Source of the DNA: Mesorhizobium sp. Root102
Lineage (GTDB): Bacteria > Pseudomonadota > Alphaproteobacteria > Rhizobiales > Rhizobiaceae
DNA: 64,000 bases
Direction of reading: 5' to 3'
Assembly: GCF_001425625.1 (NCBI RefSeq)
Contig: NZ_LMCP01000001.1
Coordinates: 311,430-375,429 of the forward strand
Of this stretch, positions 17,153-26,282 are shown piece by piece. The notes under the pieces were generated by a model that was given only the letters and a program-made list of their open reading frames with translations, searched no databases and was not told the DNA's origin. Each line of letters opens with the position of its first letter. Position 1 is the stretch's first letter. The position numbers were made by a program, and so were the translations under genes.

Positions 17153-18583
17153 TCAGATAACCTTACCCGGATTCATGATGCCGGCCGGGTCGAAGGCAGC
17201 TTTCACCCTTCGCATTAGATCAATCGCCATGGGCGGCGTGGTGGCGATCAGTTCGTCGCGCTTCAGCTGGCCGATGCCATGCTCGGCCGAGATCGAACCG
17301 TGCAGGCTGCGCACGACGTCGTGCACCGCCTTGTTCATGGTGTGATAGAGAGCGAGAAACGCCTCGTCATGGCCGTCGACGGGCCGCGAGATGTTATAGT
17401 GGAGATTGCCGTCGCCCATATGGCCGAAGCAGACCACGCGGGCACCGGCGCTCACCGACGCCACCGCACCGGCGGCCTCCGCGATGAAGCGCGGGATCAT
17501 TGCCACTGGCACGGAAATGTCGTGCTTGATCGACGCGCCCTCCGGCTTTTGCGCCTCGGGCAGCAGCTCGCGGAAATTCCAGAAGGCGTCCCCTTGCCCG
17601 AGACTTGCGGCGATGACGGCGTCGCCGACGAATTCCTGTTCGAGGCCCGCCGAGAGCACGTCCTCGATCAACGCTCGCGAATCCTCCGATGAGCGGCCTG
17701 ATGAAATCTGCATCAGCACATACCACGGCCAGTCGTCGACCAAGGGCCGCACCACGCCCTGGGCATGCGCCAGCGTGAAATCGTATGGCCGCTTGCCGAT
17801 CAATTCGAAGGCGGTCAGTGCTGCCCCGGCGCGGTCCATGGCCAGGCTGAACAGGGAAAGCGCGGCCTCAGGCGACGACAGGCCGACGAAGGCCACTTCG
17901 CGCCCCTTCGGCTTCGGAAACAGCTTGAGCACGGCGGCGGTGATGACACCGAGCGTGCCTTCGGCGCCGACGAACAGGTTCTTCAGGTCGTAGCCGGTGT
18001 TGTCCTTCTTCAGCTTGCGCAGATCGTCGAACACCTCGCCGGTCGGCAGCACCACCTCGACACCGAGGCAAAGTTCGCGCGCATTGCCATAGGCAAGAAC
18101 GCCGGTGCCGCCGGCGTTGGACGACAGGTTGCCGCCGATCTGGCAGGAGCCTTGCGCGGCCAGCGACAGCGGAAACAGCCGGTCGGCAGCGTCGGCCGCT
18201 TCCTGCAGCGTCTGCAGGATGACACCGGCCTCGACCGTCACTGTGTTGGACAGAACATCGATCTCGCGGATGCGGTTCAGCCGCGACAGCGACAGGATGA
18301 TCTCACGCCCTGAGCTATCCGGCACCTGGGCGCCGACCAGCCCGGTGTTGCCGCTTTGCGGCACGATCGGCGTGCCTGTCTCGGTCGCCAGCCGCATGAT
18401 CCGGCTGACTTCGTCGACACTGCCCGGCCGCAGCACCAGCGATGTCGCGCCGTGCCAGAGCCCACGCCGCTCGATGAGGTAAGGCGCAATGTCCTGCTCG
18501 TCGCGCAGTGCATATTTGTCGCCGACGATCGCGGCGAAGCGATCGATGAGAGCAGGGTCGAGAGTCTCTGAAACGTCGGTCAT
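17153..18583 (-). CDS. FAD-linked oxidase / D-2-hydroxyacid dehydrogenase (GlcD-like)
   Basis: This 476-residue flavoprotein has a PCMH-type FAD domain (about 40-220: PQSGNTGLVGAQVPDSSGRE, GSCQIGGNLSSNAGGTGVLA). The C-terminal oxidase domain carries FGHMGDGNLHYNIS and SAEHGIGQLKRDEL, which bind metal and substrate in D-lactate, glycolate and D-2-hydroxyglutarate dehydrogenases. The exact 2-hydroxyacid cannot be chosen from sequence. It starts 9 bases after the Sua5/TsaC gene and is probably co-transcribed. Confidence 0.92.
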   Translation of the reverse strand: MTDVSETLDPALIDRFAAIVGDKYALRDEQDIAPYLIERRGLWHGATSLVLRPGSVDEVSRIMRLATETGTPIVPQSGNTGLVGAQVPDSSGREIILSLSRLNRIREIDVLSNTVTVEAGVILQTLQEAADAADRLFPLSLAAQGSCQIGGNLSSNAGGTGVLAYGNARELCLGVEVVLPTGEVFDDLRKLKKDNTGYDLKNLFVGAEGTLGVITAAVLKLFPKPKGREVAFVGLSSPEAALSLFSLAMDRAGAALTAFELIGKRPYDFTLAHAQGVVRPLVDDWPWYVLMQISSGRSSEDSRALIEDVLSAGLEQEFVGDAVIAASLGQGDAFWNFRELLPEAQKPEGASIKHDISVPVAMIPRFIAEAAGAVASVSAGARVVCFGHMGDGNLHYNISRPVDGHDEAFLALYHTMNKAVHDVVRSLHGSISAEHGIGQLKRDELIATTPPMAIDLMRRVKAAFDPAGIMNPGKVI

Positions 18584-18592
18584 CCGGGAAAA

Positions 18593-19567
18593 CTATGTCG
18601 CTGGCTGTGTGTTGTCACGAGGGGCGGCGGCACGCGAGAGGCGATCATTGATCGCCTCTCCGAGACCGTCGAAGGGAACCGGCTCTACGGCGATGGTTTG
18701 GGCGCCACTGCGGTCGAGATCCTGCATGTAAGCGAACAGATTGCTCGCCGCTTCGCGCAAGTCGCCTGATACAGACAGGTTGAGGAAAGCAGCGGCGTGT
18801 CGCCAGCCTTGCGCCCGCTGGCCGCCGAAGCCGAGCAGGGCTTCGCCCTCCCCGACCGTGCCGGCGTTGAGCCGCATCGCAGCACCCGGCGCATAGTGCG
18901 AGGCAAGCATGCCCGGCGCCTCGACGCCGGCTATACCGCCGCGCAACAATTCCATGCCGACGGCCGCCTCGATCTCCTCGGCGGCAATGCCACCGGGCCT
19001 CAGTAGCCGCACTCTGTCCCCTTCGGCCTTGAGAATCGTCGATTCCAGCCCGACCGGCGTCGCGCCGCCATCGACCACCAGCTTTATCCGTTCGCCGAGA
19101 TCGGCCGCCACCGCTTGTGCGGTCGTCGCGCTGATCTTGCCGGATGAATTGGCGCTGGGTGCTGCAAGCGGACGGCCGAGCCTGGCGATCAGGTCGCCTC
19201 CAAAGCCCCTCGGCATGCGCAAGGCGATCGTATCGAGCCCGGCCGTGACCAGCGGATGGATGCCGTTGCCGGGCCGATGTGGCAGCACCAGCGTCAGCGG
19301 GCCGGGCCAGAATGCCAGCGCCAGTTTCTTCGACAGCGGATCGAACAGCGCGAGGCGCTCTGCCATCGCCATGTCGGCGACATGGGCGATCAGCGGGTTG
19401 AAGCGCGGCCGCCCCTTGGCTTCGAAGATGCGCGCCACACTGATGCCGTTGGTGGCGTCACCGGCAAGCCCATAGACGGTTTCCGTTGGGATGGCGACGA
19501 CATCGCCACCCCTGAGCAGCGCCAGCGCCCGTTCCATTGCCTCGCCGACGGCAAGTATTTCAGCCAC
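18593..19567 (-). CDS. L-threonylcarbamoyladenylate synthase (Sua5/TsaC family)
   Basis: This enzyme makes threonylcarbamoyl-AMP from Thr, bicarbonate and ATP for the t6A37 modification of tRNAs. The protein (324 residues) has the YrdC domain (GDVVAIPTETVYGLAGDATN, KGRPRFNPLIAHV, APSANSSGKIS) and the extra C-terminal Sua5 domain, so it is the long Sua5 form. I prefer GTG at 19567 because GAGGTGA lies a few bases before it; GTG at 19576 is the alternative. The gene precedes the FAD-linked oxidase. Confidence 0.94.
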   Translation of the reverse strand: MAEILAVGEAMERALALLRGGDVVAIPTETVYGLAGDATNGISVARIFEAKGRPRFNPLIAHVADMAMAERLALFDPLSKKLALAFWPGPLTLVLPHRPGNGIHPLVTAGLDTIALRMPRGFGGDLIARLGRPLAAPSANSSGKISATTAQAVAADLGERIKLVVDGGATPVGLESTILKAEGDRVRLLRPGGIAAEEIEAAVGMELLRGGIAGVEAPGMLASHYAPGAAMRLNAGTVGEGEALLGFGGQRAQGWRHAAAFLNLSVSGDLREAASNLFAYMQDLDRSGAQTIAVEPVPFDGLGEAINDRLSRAAAPRDNTQPAT

Positions 19568-19760
19568 GCTCGTCACCTCACAGATACCGGGTGCCTAGTA
19601 CGATGGCGGCCGCTGGGCAAGTCGGCTGTTGGGCAGGCGATTGTCAGGCAAGTCGGGCCATTGGCGATTTATCAATTCCTAAAATGCGATGTTTCCACGA
19701 AAGCCGGTATCAATTCCGGTCCGCTATTGTGCAGCTTCTGGGCAAAGGGGAGCGGTCATC

Positions 19761-20264
19761 GTGTCAGTGCGTATCCTGTTGGGTATCATTCTTGCGGCGG
19801 CAACGGGTGGGGCCCAGGCCTCGTCGCTGGTTTTTCCCGGTGCGCCGTCCTCGACACCGTCGATCGTCAGGGTCGGTGCGCCCAACCAGCCCAGAACCAC
19901 CGAAGCAGCCAAAACCAAGGATGCGCCGTCGGTGCTGGCACTTGGCGCAACGGAGCCCGACGTCACCTATGAAAAGGTAGCGGCGATCCCGGACAAGCCA
20001 GAGGCCAGGCATGGCTTCCAGCCAGGCCCGATGGTCATTCGTGGCGGCGTTACCGGTCCCGATTTCCCAGCACCGGCGCCAACCGCTGCACCAGCGACAG
20101 GTGCCGCGCCGGCCGCTGGCACGGCCCCGGCGACAGGCACTGCGCCGGCAACGGCCACAGCCTCCGCAGCCCCCTCGGGGAACGCCGAGAACCAACCCGC
20201 CCCGCCGAGTGCTCCGGCGCCGGCAGCAGGCCAGCGGATGCCTCCCAACGGCTATACCAAGTAG
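19761..20264 (+). CDS. Exported protein with Ala/Pro/Thr-rich tail
   Basis: This 167-residue protein has a signal peptide (SVRILLGIILAAATGGAQA) and a middle part containing LALGATEPDVTYEKVAAI. It ends in a low-complexity tail of repeated AP, GT and AT units (about residues 110-155, e.g. AAGTAPATGTAPATATAS). Such tails are typical of flexible periplasmic or wall-spanning linkers. GTG at 19761 has AAGGGGAG 8 bases before it; the frame is open from 19689. No family is recognised. Confidence 0.65.
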   Translation: MSVRILLGIILAAATGGAQASSLVFPGAPSSTPSIVRVGAPNQPRTTEAAKTKDAPSVLALGATEPDVTYEKVAAIPDKPEARHGFQPGPMVIRGGVTGPDFPAPAPTAAPATGAAPAAGTAPATGTAPATATASAAPSGNAENQPAPPSAPAPAAGQRMPPNGYTK

Positions 20265-20442
20265 CCTTGGTTCAAAGACAGCCTGACATTGATGGCGTGG
20301 CTTGACGGCGGTCTGGCGCCCGGCGCACCATTGCCAGGCAAACGCCGTTTTCAGTTTATGTCAGCCGGGACGCCATCGCCTGAATTCGGCAAGCGGCCCT
20401 GGCAGACGGGATTTCATCGCTAGGGGTAAAGGGGGGTTGATC

Positions 20443-20832
20443 ATGAGAAAATCTGGAATCGCAACCGCGGCAGGTCTTCTGCTGGCGTCACTGCTTGGCG
20501 TCGTCGCGGCTCGTGCCGACGATATGCTGGGATCCTATGTCGCGCGCATTTCCGATCGCGATCATCAGGCGAGTGACGGCTATGCGCTGGACAATGCTGC
20601 GCAAATGGTGCGGCAGGACCGCGCCAACTGGCACAAATTCCATCGCCGCGACCGCGACGACGAGGGCGATGGCTGGTTCAGGACCAACGACCAGCGTGCC
20701 GACCTGCAACGCATGCTTGAGCGCGGCGGTGCGATGAGTTCCTCCACCAAGCGCGCCATCGTCAATGGCGAACCGCTGATCCAGGTCGACGTCTACGAAA
20801 ACAGCGTGCGCGTCAGCATCCTGGAAGACTGA
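20443..20832 (+). CDS. Small exported hypothetical protein
   Basis: This 129-residue protein has a signal peptide (RKSGIATAAGLLLASLLGVV, then AARA). The mature part is charged and rich in Arg/Asp (HKFHRRDRDDEGDGWFRTND) and ends LIQVDVYENSVRVSILED. AAAGGGGGG lies about 7 bases before ATG at 20443, far better than the upstream TTG at 20302. No family is recognised; a periplasmic location is inferred from the signal peptide. A short direct repeat (GTCAGCATCC) lies on either side of the stop codon. Confidence 0.65.
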   Translation: MRKSGIATAAGLLLASLLGVVAARADDMLGSYVARISDRDHQASDGYALDNAAQMVRQDRANWHKFHRRDRDDEGDGWFRTNDQRADLQRMLERGGAMSSSTKRAIVNGEPLIQVDVYENSVRVSILED

Positions 20833-21003
20833 CAGGTCAGCATCCGGGAGCACTAAAAAGAGAGGGTCGCGCTGATCAGGCTGTGTGAAAGCACAGTTGG
20901 TTCTTTGCGTCGTCGCGGAGGTCTGCCGAACGGCGCGACCCTTCCCGACTCTCCACCGAGGCTAATCGATCGGGAACACCCTAATCAAAGCGAAAACGGA
21001 CGT

Positions 21004-21414
21004 TCACCTCACAGGGTCGGCAAATGGTGTGTCGGGGTCGCTCACATAAAAGAGCACCATTCTTGCCGGTACCTTGGGATCGAGATTGCGTCCTGTCATG
21101 GCGACGTGTGCTGGTTCAACGAACACTTCACCGGCGCGCACGTGAACAGGCTCGCGGTCGTCGAGTTCCAGAGTGAAGGTGCCTTCGAGCATATAGACCG
21201 TTACCGGAAAGCGGTGCGAATGATGTGGCGTGCGATCGCCTGGATCGAGAGTGGCGGACAGAACGCGCACCTCCTGATCTTCTCCGCGCGACATCGTCTG
21301 CACGACCTCGCGATGAAGCGGGGTGAGTTTCGCCGCGCCGGTGTCTCGCGCTGATGCGGTGACGCCGACCGAAAGGCCCGCGATCGCCTGACTGACTTCC
21401 ATTGTCTTGTGCAT
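21004..21414 (-). CDS. Cupin-domain protein
   Basis: This 136-residue single-domain cupin has the first metal motif in GDRTPHHSHRFPVTVYMLEG (HxH plus Glu) and the second in VRAGEVFVEPAHVAMTGRN. This suggests a metal-binding small-molecule enzyme or sensor. No signal peptide is certain. It is divergent from a LysR gene with about 100 bases between the likely starts, so it is probably that regulator's target. The substrate is unknown. Confidence 0.85.
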   Translation of the reverse strand: MHKTMEVSQAIAGLSVGVTASARDTGAAKLTPLHREVVQTMSRGEDQEVRVLSATLDPGDRTPHHSHRFPVTVYMLEGTFTLELDDREPVHVRAGEVFVEPAHVAMTGRNLDPKVPARMVLFYVSDPDTPFADPVR

Positions 21415-21515
21415 ACGGCTCTCTTCGTCGAATGATGGCCGATCCTAGGCCGGGACCGCGGCAGCGGGCAGCAGCAAGTTTGCCGAACGGCCATGCAATG
21501 CTGCATAACGTCCGA

Positions 21516-22409
21516 ATGTTCGATTGGAACGGCCTTCGATATTTTCTTGCAGTTGCGCGGCATGGAAGCACGCTCGCGGCCGCTCGGGCGCTCGGCGTCA
21601 ATCAGTCGACGGTTCATCGACGACTGATGGAGTTGGAGCGCAAGGTCGGTCATGCGTTGGTGCGCCGCCACCCGACAGGATATCGGCTGACGGAACTCGG
21701 CGAAGCGCTGCGCCCGGCGATCGAACGGGTGGACGAGGCCGTAGCAGGAGTCGAGCGGCAGGTCCGTGACCATGGAAATGAGCTGGTCGGCACGATCCGT
21801 CTCACCTGCCCCGAGCCTTTGGTATCCCGCATCACATCATCGCCTTTGCTCGACCTTTTCCACGAGCGCCATCCGAGGCTGCGGGTGGAGTTCGTGATGA
21901 GCGACGGTTATCTCGATCTTTCGAAAGGGGAGGCCGACATCGCGCTGCGCTCCGGCGAACCTGCTGACGAAAACCTGGTCGGGCGGAAAATCGGCGATTC
22001 GATCTGGGCGGTTTACGCCAGCCAGAGCTACATCCAGCACAATGGCAGGCCACATCGTGTTGAAGATATCGCCGACCACTCCATCGTGGGATTCGATGGA
22101 ATGCTCGTGAACCACCGAGCGGCGAAGTGGTTCGCCAGCGTTGCGCCCAACGCAAAGGTCGCAGCTCGCAACAACAGCGTTCTTGGCGTGTTGATGGCCG
22201 TGAAATCTGGCGTCGGTGTCGCTCCGCTGCCCACCACGATTGCCGACATGCACGATGACTTGGTGCAGGTCCTTCCTCCGGTACGAGAACTGACGCGCGG
22301 CTGGTACCTCCTGACGCATCCCGACCTGCGGACGACACCTCGCATCCGCGCCTTCTTCGATTTCGTTGTCGAGAAGCTGGACCTGGTCCGACCGATCCTA
22401 ATGGGATGA
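21516..22409 (+). CDS. LysR-family transcriptional regulator
   Basis: The protein (about 297 residues from ATG 21516) starts FDWNGLRYFLAVARHGSTLA, with AARALGVNQSTVHRRLMELE as the helix-turn-helix. An effector domain ends near SGVGVAPLPTTIADMHDD. The frame is open from 21402, which would overlap the divergent cupin gene, so a start at 21498 or 21516 is more plausible. Neither has a strong Shine-Dalgarno. The neighbouring cupin gene is the likely target. Confidence 0.88.
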   Translation: MFDWNGLRYFLAVARHGSTLAAARALGVNQSTVHRRLMELERKVGHALVRRHPTGYRLTELGEALRPAIERVDEAVAGVERQVRDHGNELVGTIRLTCPEPLVSRITSSPLLDLFHERHPRLRVEFVMSDGYLDLSKGEADIALRSGEPADENLVGRKIGDSIWAVYASQSYIQHNGRPHRVEDIADHSIVGFDGMLVNHRAAKWFASVAPNAKVAARNNSVLGVLMAVKSGVGVAPLPTTIADMHDDLVQVLPPVRELTRGWYLLTHPDLRTTPRIRAFFDFVVEKLDLVRPILMG

Positions 22410-22481
22410 TCGTCGCGCCCGACCTGGAGCACAAGACAAGATGGATGATCACAGGCCGGTTCCCGACTCGAGGCGATCAAG

Positions 22482-22519
22482 GGAACCAGCACCGAAATGG
22501 CACTCTCGGTGCTGGTTTC
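22482..22519. terminator. Strong hairpin after the LysR gene
   Basis: AACCAGCACCGA (22484-22495) pairs perfectly with TCGGTGCTGGTT (22506-22517) around a 10-base loop, in the 253-base gap between the LysR gene and the acidic-protein gene. There is no long U-run on either strand, so it may be a bidirectional transcript-end structure or a regulatory hairpin. I see nothing else in this gap. Confidence 0.45.
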
Positions 22520-22662
22520 AACATGGTCCGGAGCATCAACCTCCGGCCAAAGCCGAGTTGAAAGGTAGATGGCTGTGTCAGGCGCTTTGCCGAGACGAAG
22601 CGACGACGTTCTCATTCAGCCTGTGATGCGCCGCCCTCTCTCGACTGAACTGGATTGAAATC

Positions 22663-22977
22663 TCAGGCCGCGACGTCCTTGTCCTCGTCTTCTTCGGACT
22701 CGTCTTCGTCGGGTTCCTCGTCTTCGCCTTCAGCCTTCACGCTGTCGTCGGCGTCGTCTTCTTCATCTTCTTCGTCTTCGTCCTCCTCGTCACCCGAGAG
22801 AGTGGCGGCTTCGGCGTCGTCTTTGTCCGACTCTTCGCCGCCTTCGTCGTCCGACAGATCGGCGGCTTCGACCGCAGCGGCGGCGGCATGATCGAGGATG
22901 GTTTCGGAAGCGGATTCAAGCGCCACGGCGGGAGCCGGGGTTTCTTCTGTCACTTCGATGTCGTGATCGGAATTCAT
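22663..22977 (-). CDS. Highly acidic low-complexity protein
   Basis: This 104-residue protein starts at ATG 22977 with CGGAGG 6 bases upstream. About half of the residues after position 45 are Asp or Glu, in runs such as DEEDEDEEDEEDDADD, with very few basic residues. It is probably disordered and strongly negative; a role as a nucleic-acid mimic or ion/protein-binding tail is only a guess. It follows glyS on the same strand after about 110 bases. No family is recognised. Confidence 0.65.
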   Translation of the reverse strand: MNSDHDIEVTEETPAPAVALESASETILDHAAAAAVEAADLSDDEGGEESDKDDAEAATLSGDEEDEDEEDEEDDADDSVKAEGEDEEPDEDESEEDEDKDVAA

Positions 22978-23086
22978 GGAAGCCTCCGTGGGGTTGGGGA
23001 ACATGTCCCTTTTGCCACGGAGAGATCATTGTCATATGACTGTAAGCCGGCTCGGACGGCCGGTGGCAAAGAATACTTTCTTCGCC

Positions 23087-25408
23087 TTAACCTGCGATCC
23101 TGGAGAAATCCGCGACCTGACCGGTCGCCGCGCGGATGCGGGCGAGCAACGCCAGGCGGTTGGCGCGCACGGACAAGTCCTCGTCATTTACGAGCACATG
23201 CTCAAAGAATGAATCAACCGGTTCACGCAAAACGCTAAGCGCCAGCAGGGCGCCGGAAAAGTCATCGTTTTGAATCGCTTCGCCGGCTTGCTTCTCAGCC
23301 TGATTCACCGCCGCAAACAACGATTTCTCGCTCTCCTGACGAAACAGCGCCGGCTCAACGGTTTCGGCGACCGCCGTTTTCTTCTTCTCCTCGGCAGCCA
23401 GGATGTTGGCCGCGCGCTTGGTGCCGGCGAGCAGGTTTTTTCCATCCTCTGTGTCGAGGAAGGAGCCGAGCGCTTCGACGCGGCGCACGATCTGCAGCAG
23501 GTCGTCGGACTGCGGCGTGATGACGGCATCGATCAGATCGTGGCGTGCACCTTGGTCGCGGAGGTAGACTTTGAGGCGGTCGTGGAAGAAGGCGAGGAGG
23601 TCATACAAAGCCCCAACTTCGTCTTCTTGCGGTATCTGCCCCTGTTGATAACGCTCCAGGTGTTCGCCAACTTGCCCATCCAGAACATCGGCGCCAACTG
23701 GAGAACTCGCCGCGTGGGCTAGCAAGGATTTAGACAGGTCAAAGAAACTTAGTGACATTTTCGCTGAAAACGCCCTCCCAAGTTGGGCAGCACGGTGGAG
23801 TCTGAGCATCTGAGCGAAAAATGGGACCAGTCGCACATCCACGCCATTCTCGACCAAAATCCTGATCACCCCAAGCGCCGCTCTTCTTAACGCATAAGGG
23901 TCCTTCGAGCCGGTCGGCTTTTCGTCGATGGCCCAAAAGCCGACCAGTGTGTCCAGCTTGTCGGCGAGCGCCACTGCGATCGAAACCGGATCGCTCGGCA
24001 CATAGTCGGACGGTCCCTGCGGTTTGTAATGTTCCTCGATGGCCGCGGCCACGGATGGGTGCTCGCCTTGCATCAATGCATATTTGCGGCCCATGGCGCC
24101 CTGCAGTTCCGGAAACTCGCCAACCACTTCGCTGGTGAGGTCGGCCTTCGCCAAGACGGCAGCGCGACGCACCAGCACTGGGTCAGCGCCGACGATCGGC
24201 GCCAATTCTTCAGCCAGCCGAGCAATTCGCTCCACCCGCTCGCCCTGCGTGCCCAGTTTGGCATGGAAAGTCACGCCGAGATGGTCGAGGCGGGCCATGC
24301 GCTGGTCGAGCGGCTTGCCCAGATCGAGCCCGAATTTTTTGGCCGATGCCTCGAGCTGGTCGAGATCAGGCAAATCGCCCTGATCGGTCGTCCAGAAATA
24401 CAGCGCATCCGACAAGCGGGCGCGCACAACCTTGCCGTTGCCGTGGGCGATCTCCTTGCCACCGTCCTTGGCCTCGATGTTGGCGGTGAGGATGAAGCGG
24501 TTGGAAAGCGCGTCGTCGACACCCTGCGGCCGCGTGACAAAGCACTTCTGGTTGGCGCGGATGGTCAGCCGGATCACCTCGGCCGGAATAGCCAGGAAGG
24601 CCTCTTCAAACTCACCCATCAGCACGACCGGCCATTCGACCAGCCCGGACACCTCTTCCAGCAGCCCGTCGTCCTCGACCAGGTCGAGCCCGTTGGCGAA
24701 GGCGAGATTGCGGGCATCGGCAAGGATGATCTCCTTGCGCCGGTCGGCATCGAGCACGACCTTCGCCGCTTCCAGCTTGGAAACATAGTCGTCGAAACGG
24801 CGCACCGTAATGGCATCAGGCGCATGGAAGCGATGGCCATAGGTGATGTTGCCGGAGCGTATGCCGTCGATCTCGAAATCGACCACTACCGGCTCCTCGG
24901 TCTCCGGGCCGAAGGTGCACAGGATCGATTGCAGCGGGCGCACCCAGCGCAACGAACCGGGCTTGGCCGAGGCCGGCCCCCAGCGCATCGATTTCGGCCA
25001 CGGAAAATTGCGGATGATGCCCGGCACCAGCTCGGCGATGATCTCTTCCGCCGCCCTGCCCGGCTTCGAAATATGGGCGACGTAGAAGTCGCCTTTCTTT
25101 GGGTCGGAATGCACGTGCGCCTCGGCGATCGAAGCAAGCCCGGCCTTACGCAGGAAACCCTGGACCGCCTGTTCAGGCGCTGATGTCGAAGGCCCCTTGA
25201 TCTCTTCGCTTATGTCCTTCGAGCGCGCGGTCAGGCCCCTGATATCGAGCGTCAGACGCCGCGGCGTCCAATACTCACGCGCCGCCTCATAAGTCAGTCC
25301 CGCCTCGACCAGACCGTCGGTCAGCATCTTCCTGAGATCGCCCGCCGCCTTGCGCTGCATGCGGGCGGGAATTTCCTCGGAACGGAGTTCTAGAAGCAGG
25401 TCAGGCAT
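23087..25408 (-). CDS. glyS: Glycyl-tRNA synthetase beta subunit
   Basis: GlyS is the tRNA-binding partner of GlyQ in the bacterial alpha2beta2 glycyl-tRNA synthetase. The 773-residue protein begins [20 protein letters not shown]. It has the family blocks [14 protein letters not shown] and [15 protein letters not shown], an HD-like middle region ([20 protein letters not shown]) and the C-terminal anticodon-binding part with [26 protein letters not shown] precedes the ATG. It normally follows glyQ directly; here a DUF559 gene lies between them. Confidence 0.96.
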   Translation of the reverse strand: MPDLLLELRSEEIPARMQRKAAGDLRKMLTDGLVEAGLTYEAAREYWTPRRLTLDIRGLTARSKDISEEIKGPSTSAPEQAVQGFLRKAGLASIAEAHVHSDPKKGDFYVAHISKPGRAAEEIIAELVPGIIRNFPWPKSMRWGPASAKPGSLRWVRPLQSILCTFGPETEEPVVVDFEIDGIRSGNITYGHRFHAPDAITVRRFDDYVSKLEAAKVVLDADRRKEIILADARNLAFANGLDLVEDDGLLEEVSGLVEWPVVLMGEFEEAFLAIPAEVIRLTIRANQKCFVTRPQGVDDALSNRFILTANIEAKDGGKEIAHGNGKVVRARLSDALYFWTTDQGDLPDLDQLEASAKKFGLDLGKPLDQRMARLDHLGVTFHAKLGTQGERVERIARLAEELAPIVGADPVLVRRAAVLAKADLTSEVVGEFPELQGAMGRKYALMQGEHPSVAAAIEEHYKPQGPSDYVPSDPVSIAVALADKLDTLVGFWAIDEKPTGSKDPYALRRAALGVIRILVENGVDVRLVPFFAQMLRLHRAAQLGRAFSAKMSLSFFDLSKSLLAHAASSPVGADVLDGQVGEHLERYQQGQIPQEDEVGALYDLLAFFHDRLKVYLRDQGARHDLIDAVITPQSDDLLQIVRRVEALGSFLDTEDGKNLLAGTKRAANILAAEEKKKTAVAETVEPALFRQESEKSLFAAVNQAEKQAGEAIQNDDFSGALLALSVLREPVDSFFEHVLVNDEDLSVRANRLALLARIRAATGQVADFSRIAG

Positions 25409-25418
25409 GGTAGCTCCT

Positions 25419-25470
25419 CACCCTCCCCTCGATGGGGAGGGTCGGCGCGTAGCGCCGGGGTGGGGTGGCG
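25419..25470 (+). repeat. Palindromic intergenic repeat, copy 1 (between DUF559 gene and glyS)
   Basis: Two adjoining hairpins: CCCTCCCCtcgatGGGGAGGG, then GGCGCgtaGCGCC, ending in GGGGTGGGGTGG. The same design occurs in opposite orientation at 25891-25944, on the other side of the DUF559 gene. It resembles the RIME-type intergenic mosaic elements described in rhizobia. Confidence 0.75.
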
Positions 25471-25481
25471 GCGTCTCAGTG

Positions 25482-25874
25482 TCAAGCGCCCTCGGCGTCT
25501 TGCTGGCCAAGGTGTGATTTCCGTTCTTCCACCGCCGCATAGATCGTATCGAGCACGGAATCCAGTTCGTTTTTGATTTCATGGTTCCAGAAGCGGACGA
25601 CACGGTAGCCCTGGCTCTCAAGCCATTTCGTTCGACGCTCGTCGTGGCGCTGCTGGCCGTCGAAACTATGGTGAGCGCCGTCCACTTCGATGATCAGTTT
25701 CGGCCGGTGTGAGATGAAGTCGGGGAAATATATGCCAACCGACGCCTGTCTGCGGAAATGGGTGCCTTCCACCGGAATGCGCCACAGATGCCGCCACAGC
25801 AGGCGCTCCTCGTCGGTCATTGCCGCACGGAGCCGTTGCGCGGACTGCAACTTGAACCGGTCGAGCTTCGGCAT
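25482..25874 (-). CDS. DUF559 (Vsr-like endonuclease fold) protein
   Basis: This 130-residue protein belongs to the DUF559 group, related to the very-short-patch-repair endonuclease fold. Visible blocks are QRLRAAMTDEERLLWRHLW, VGIYFPDFISHRPKLIIEVD (the Asp and Glu-x-Asp-Gly acidic motif), GAHHSFDGQQRHDERRTKWL and the end GYRVVRFWNHEI. Catalytic-type residues are kept, but activity and target are unknown. ATG at 25874 follows directly after the flanking repeat. Its place between glyQ and glyS, enclosed by inverted repeats, suggests insertion. Confidence 0.85.
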   Translation of the reverse strand: MPKLDRFKLQSAQRLRAAMTDEERLLWRHLWRIPVEGTHFRRQASVGIYFPDFISHRPKLIIEVDGAHHSFDGQQRHDERRTKWLESQGYRVVRFWNHEIKNELDSVLDTIYAAVEERKSHLGQQDAEGA

Positions 25875-25890
25875 AGAAAACCGCGCTATC

Positions 25891-25944
25891 ACCCCCACCC
25901 GCCGCTTCGCGGCGACCTCCCCATCAAGGGGGAGGTGAGAGGGG
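25891..25944 (-). repeat. Palindromic intergenic repeat, copy 2 (upstream of DUF559 gene)
   Basis: Read on the minus strand it is CACCTCCCCCTTGATGGGGA, then GGTCGCCGCGAAGCGGCGGG and TGGGGG: the same two-hairpin design as 25419-25470 but in opposite orientation. The DUF559 gene lies between the copies, so they form flanking inverted repeats about 50 bases long with several mismatches. Confidence 0.75.
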
Positions 25945-26102
25945 CATAGCAACTCGGCTGGCCGCTGTCACCCTTTGCAGAAATTTTGGCTGCCCTGTCG
26001 GGACGAGGCGATGCCACCCGTCCTTGGATCAAAGATTTCCGTGAACCGAACGCAGCGCTGAAGCGACCCACGCTCAGGCAGGGAACATTTGGCTCAACGA
26101 CC

Positions 26103-26279
26103 ATGAAAACGGCATCCAGACTTCTACAGATCCTCGCGCTCAGCGCCTGCTTCACCGCACAGGCTCACGGCGCCTTCTCGATGCCGGGCGTGCGGCAGGC
26201 ATTGCGCACGATCGACGGTACCGGCACCCAAAACATGCTGCCGATCCACGCTTCCTTAGAGATGATGAAACGGGCCTGA
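26103..26279 (+). CDS. Possible small exported peptide
   Basis: This is a 58-codon frame whose first half looks like a signal peptide (MKTASRLLQILALSACFTAQ, then AHGAFS). The remainder, MPGVRQALRTIDGTGTQNML onward, is unassigned. It lies opposite in strand to glyQ, ending 3 bases from the glyQ stop, and occupies a gap that otherwise holds nothing. No strong Shine-Dalgarno is visible. It could be a real small secreted protein or chance; I lean slightly to real because of the leader. Confidence 0.4.
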   Translation: MKTASRLLQILALSACFTAQAHGAFSMPGVRQALRTIDGTGTQNMLPIHASLEMMKRA

Positions 26280-26282
26280 AAC

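Noticed and set aside
22655..22891. Serine-rich frame opposite the acidic protein
   Set aside because: It is the complement of the Asp/Glu codon runs, which read as Ser on the other strand.
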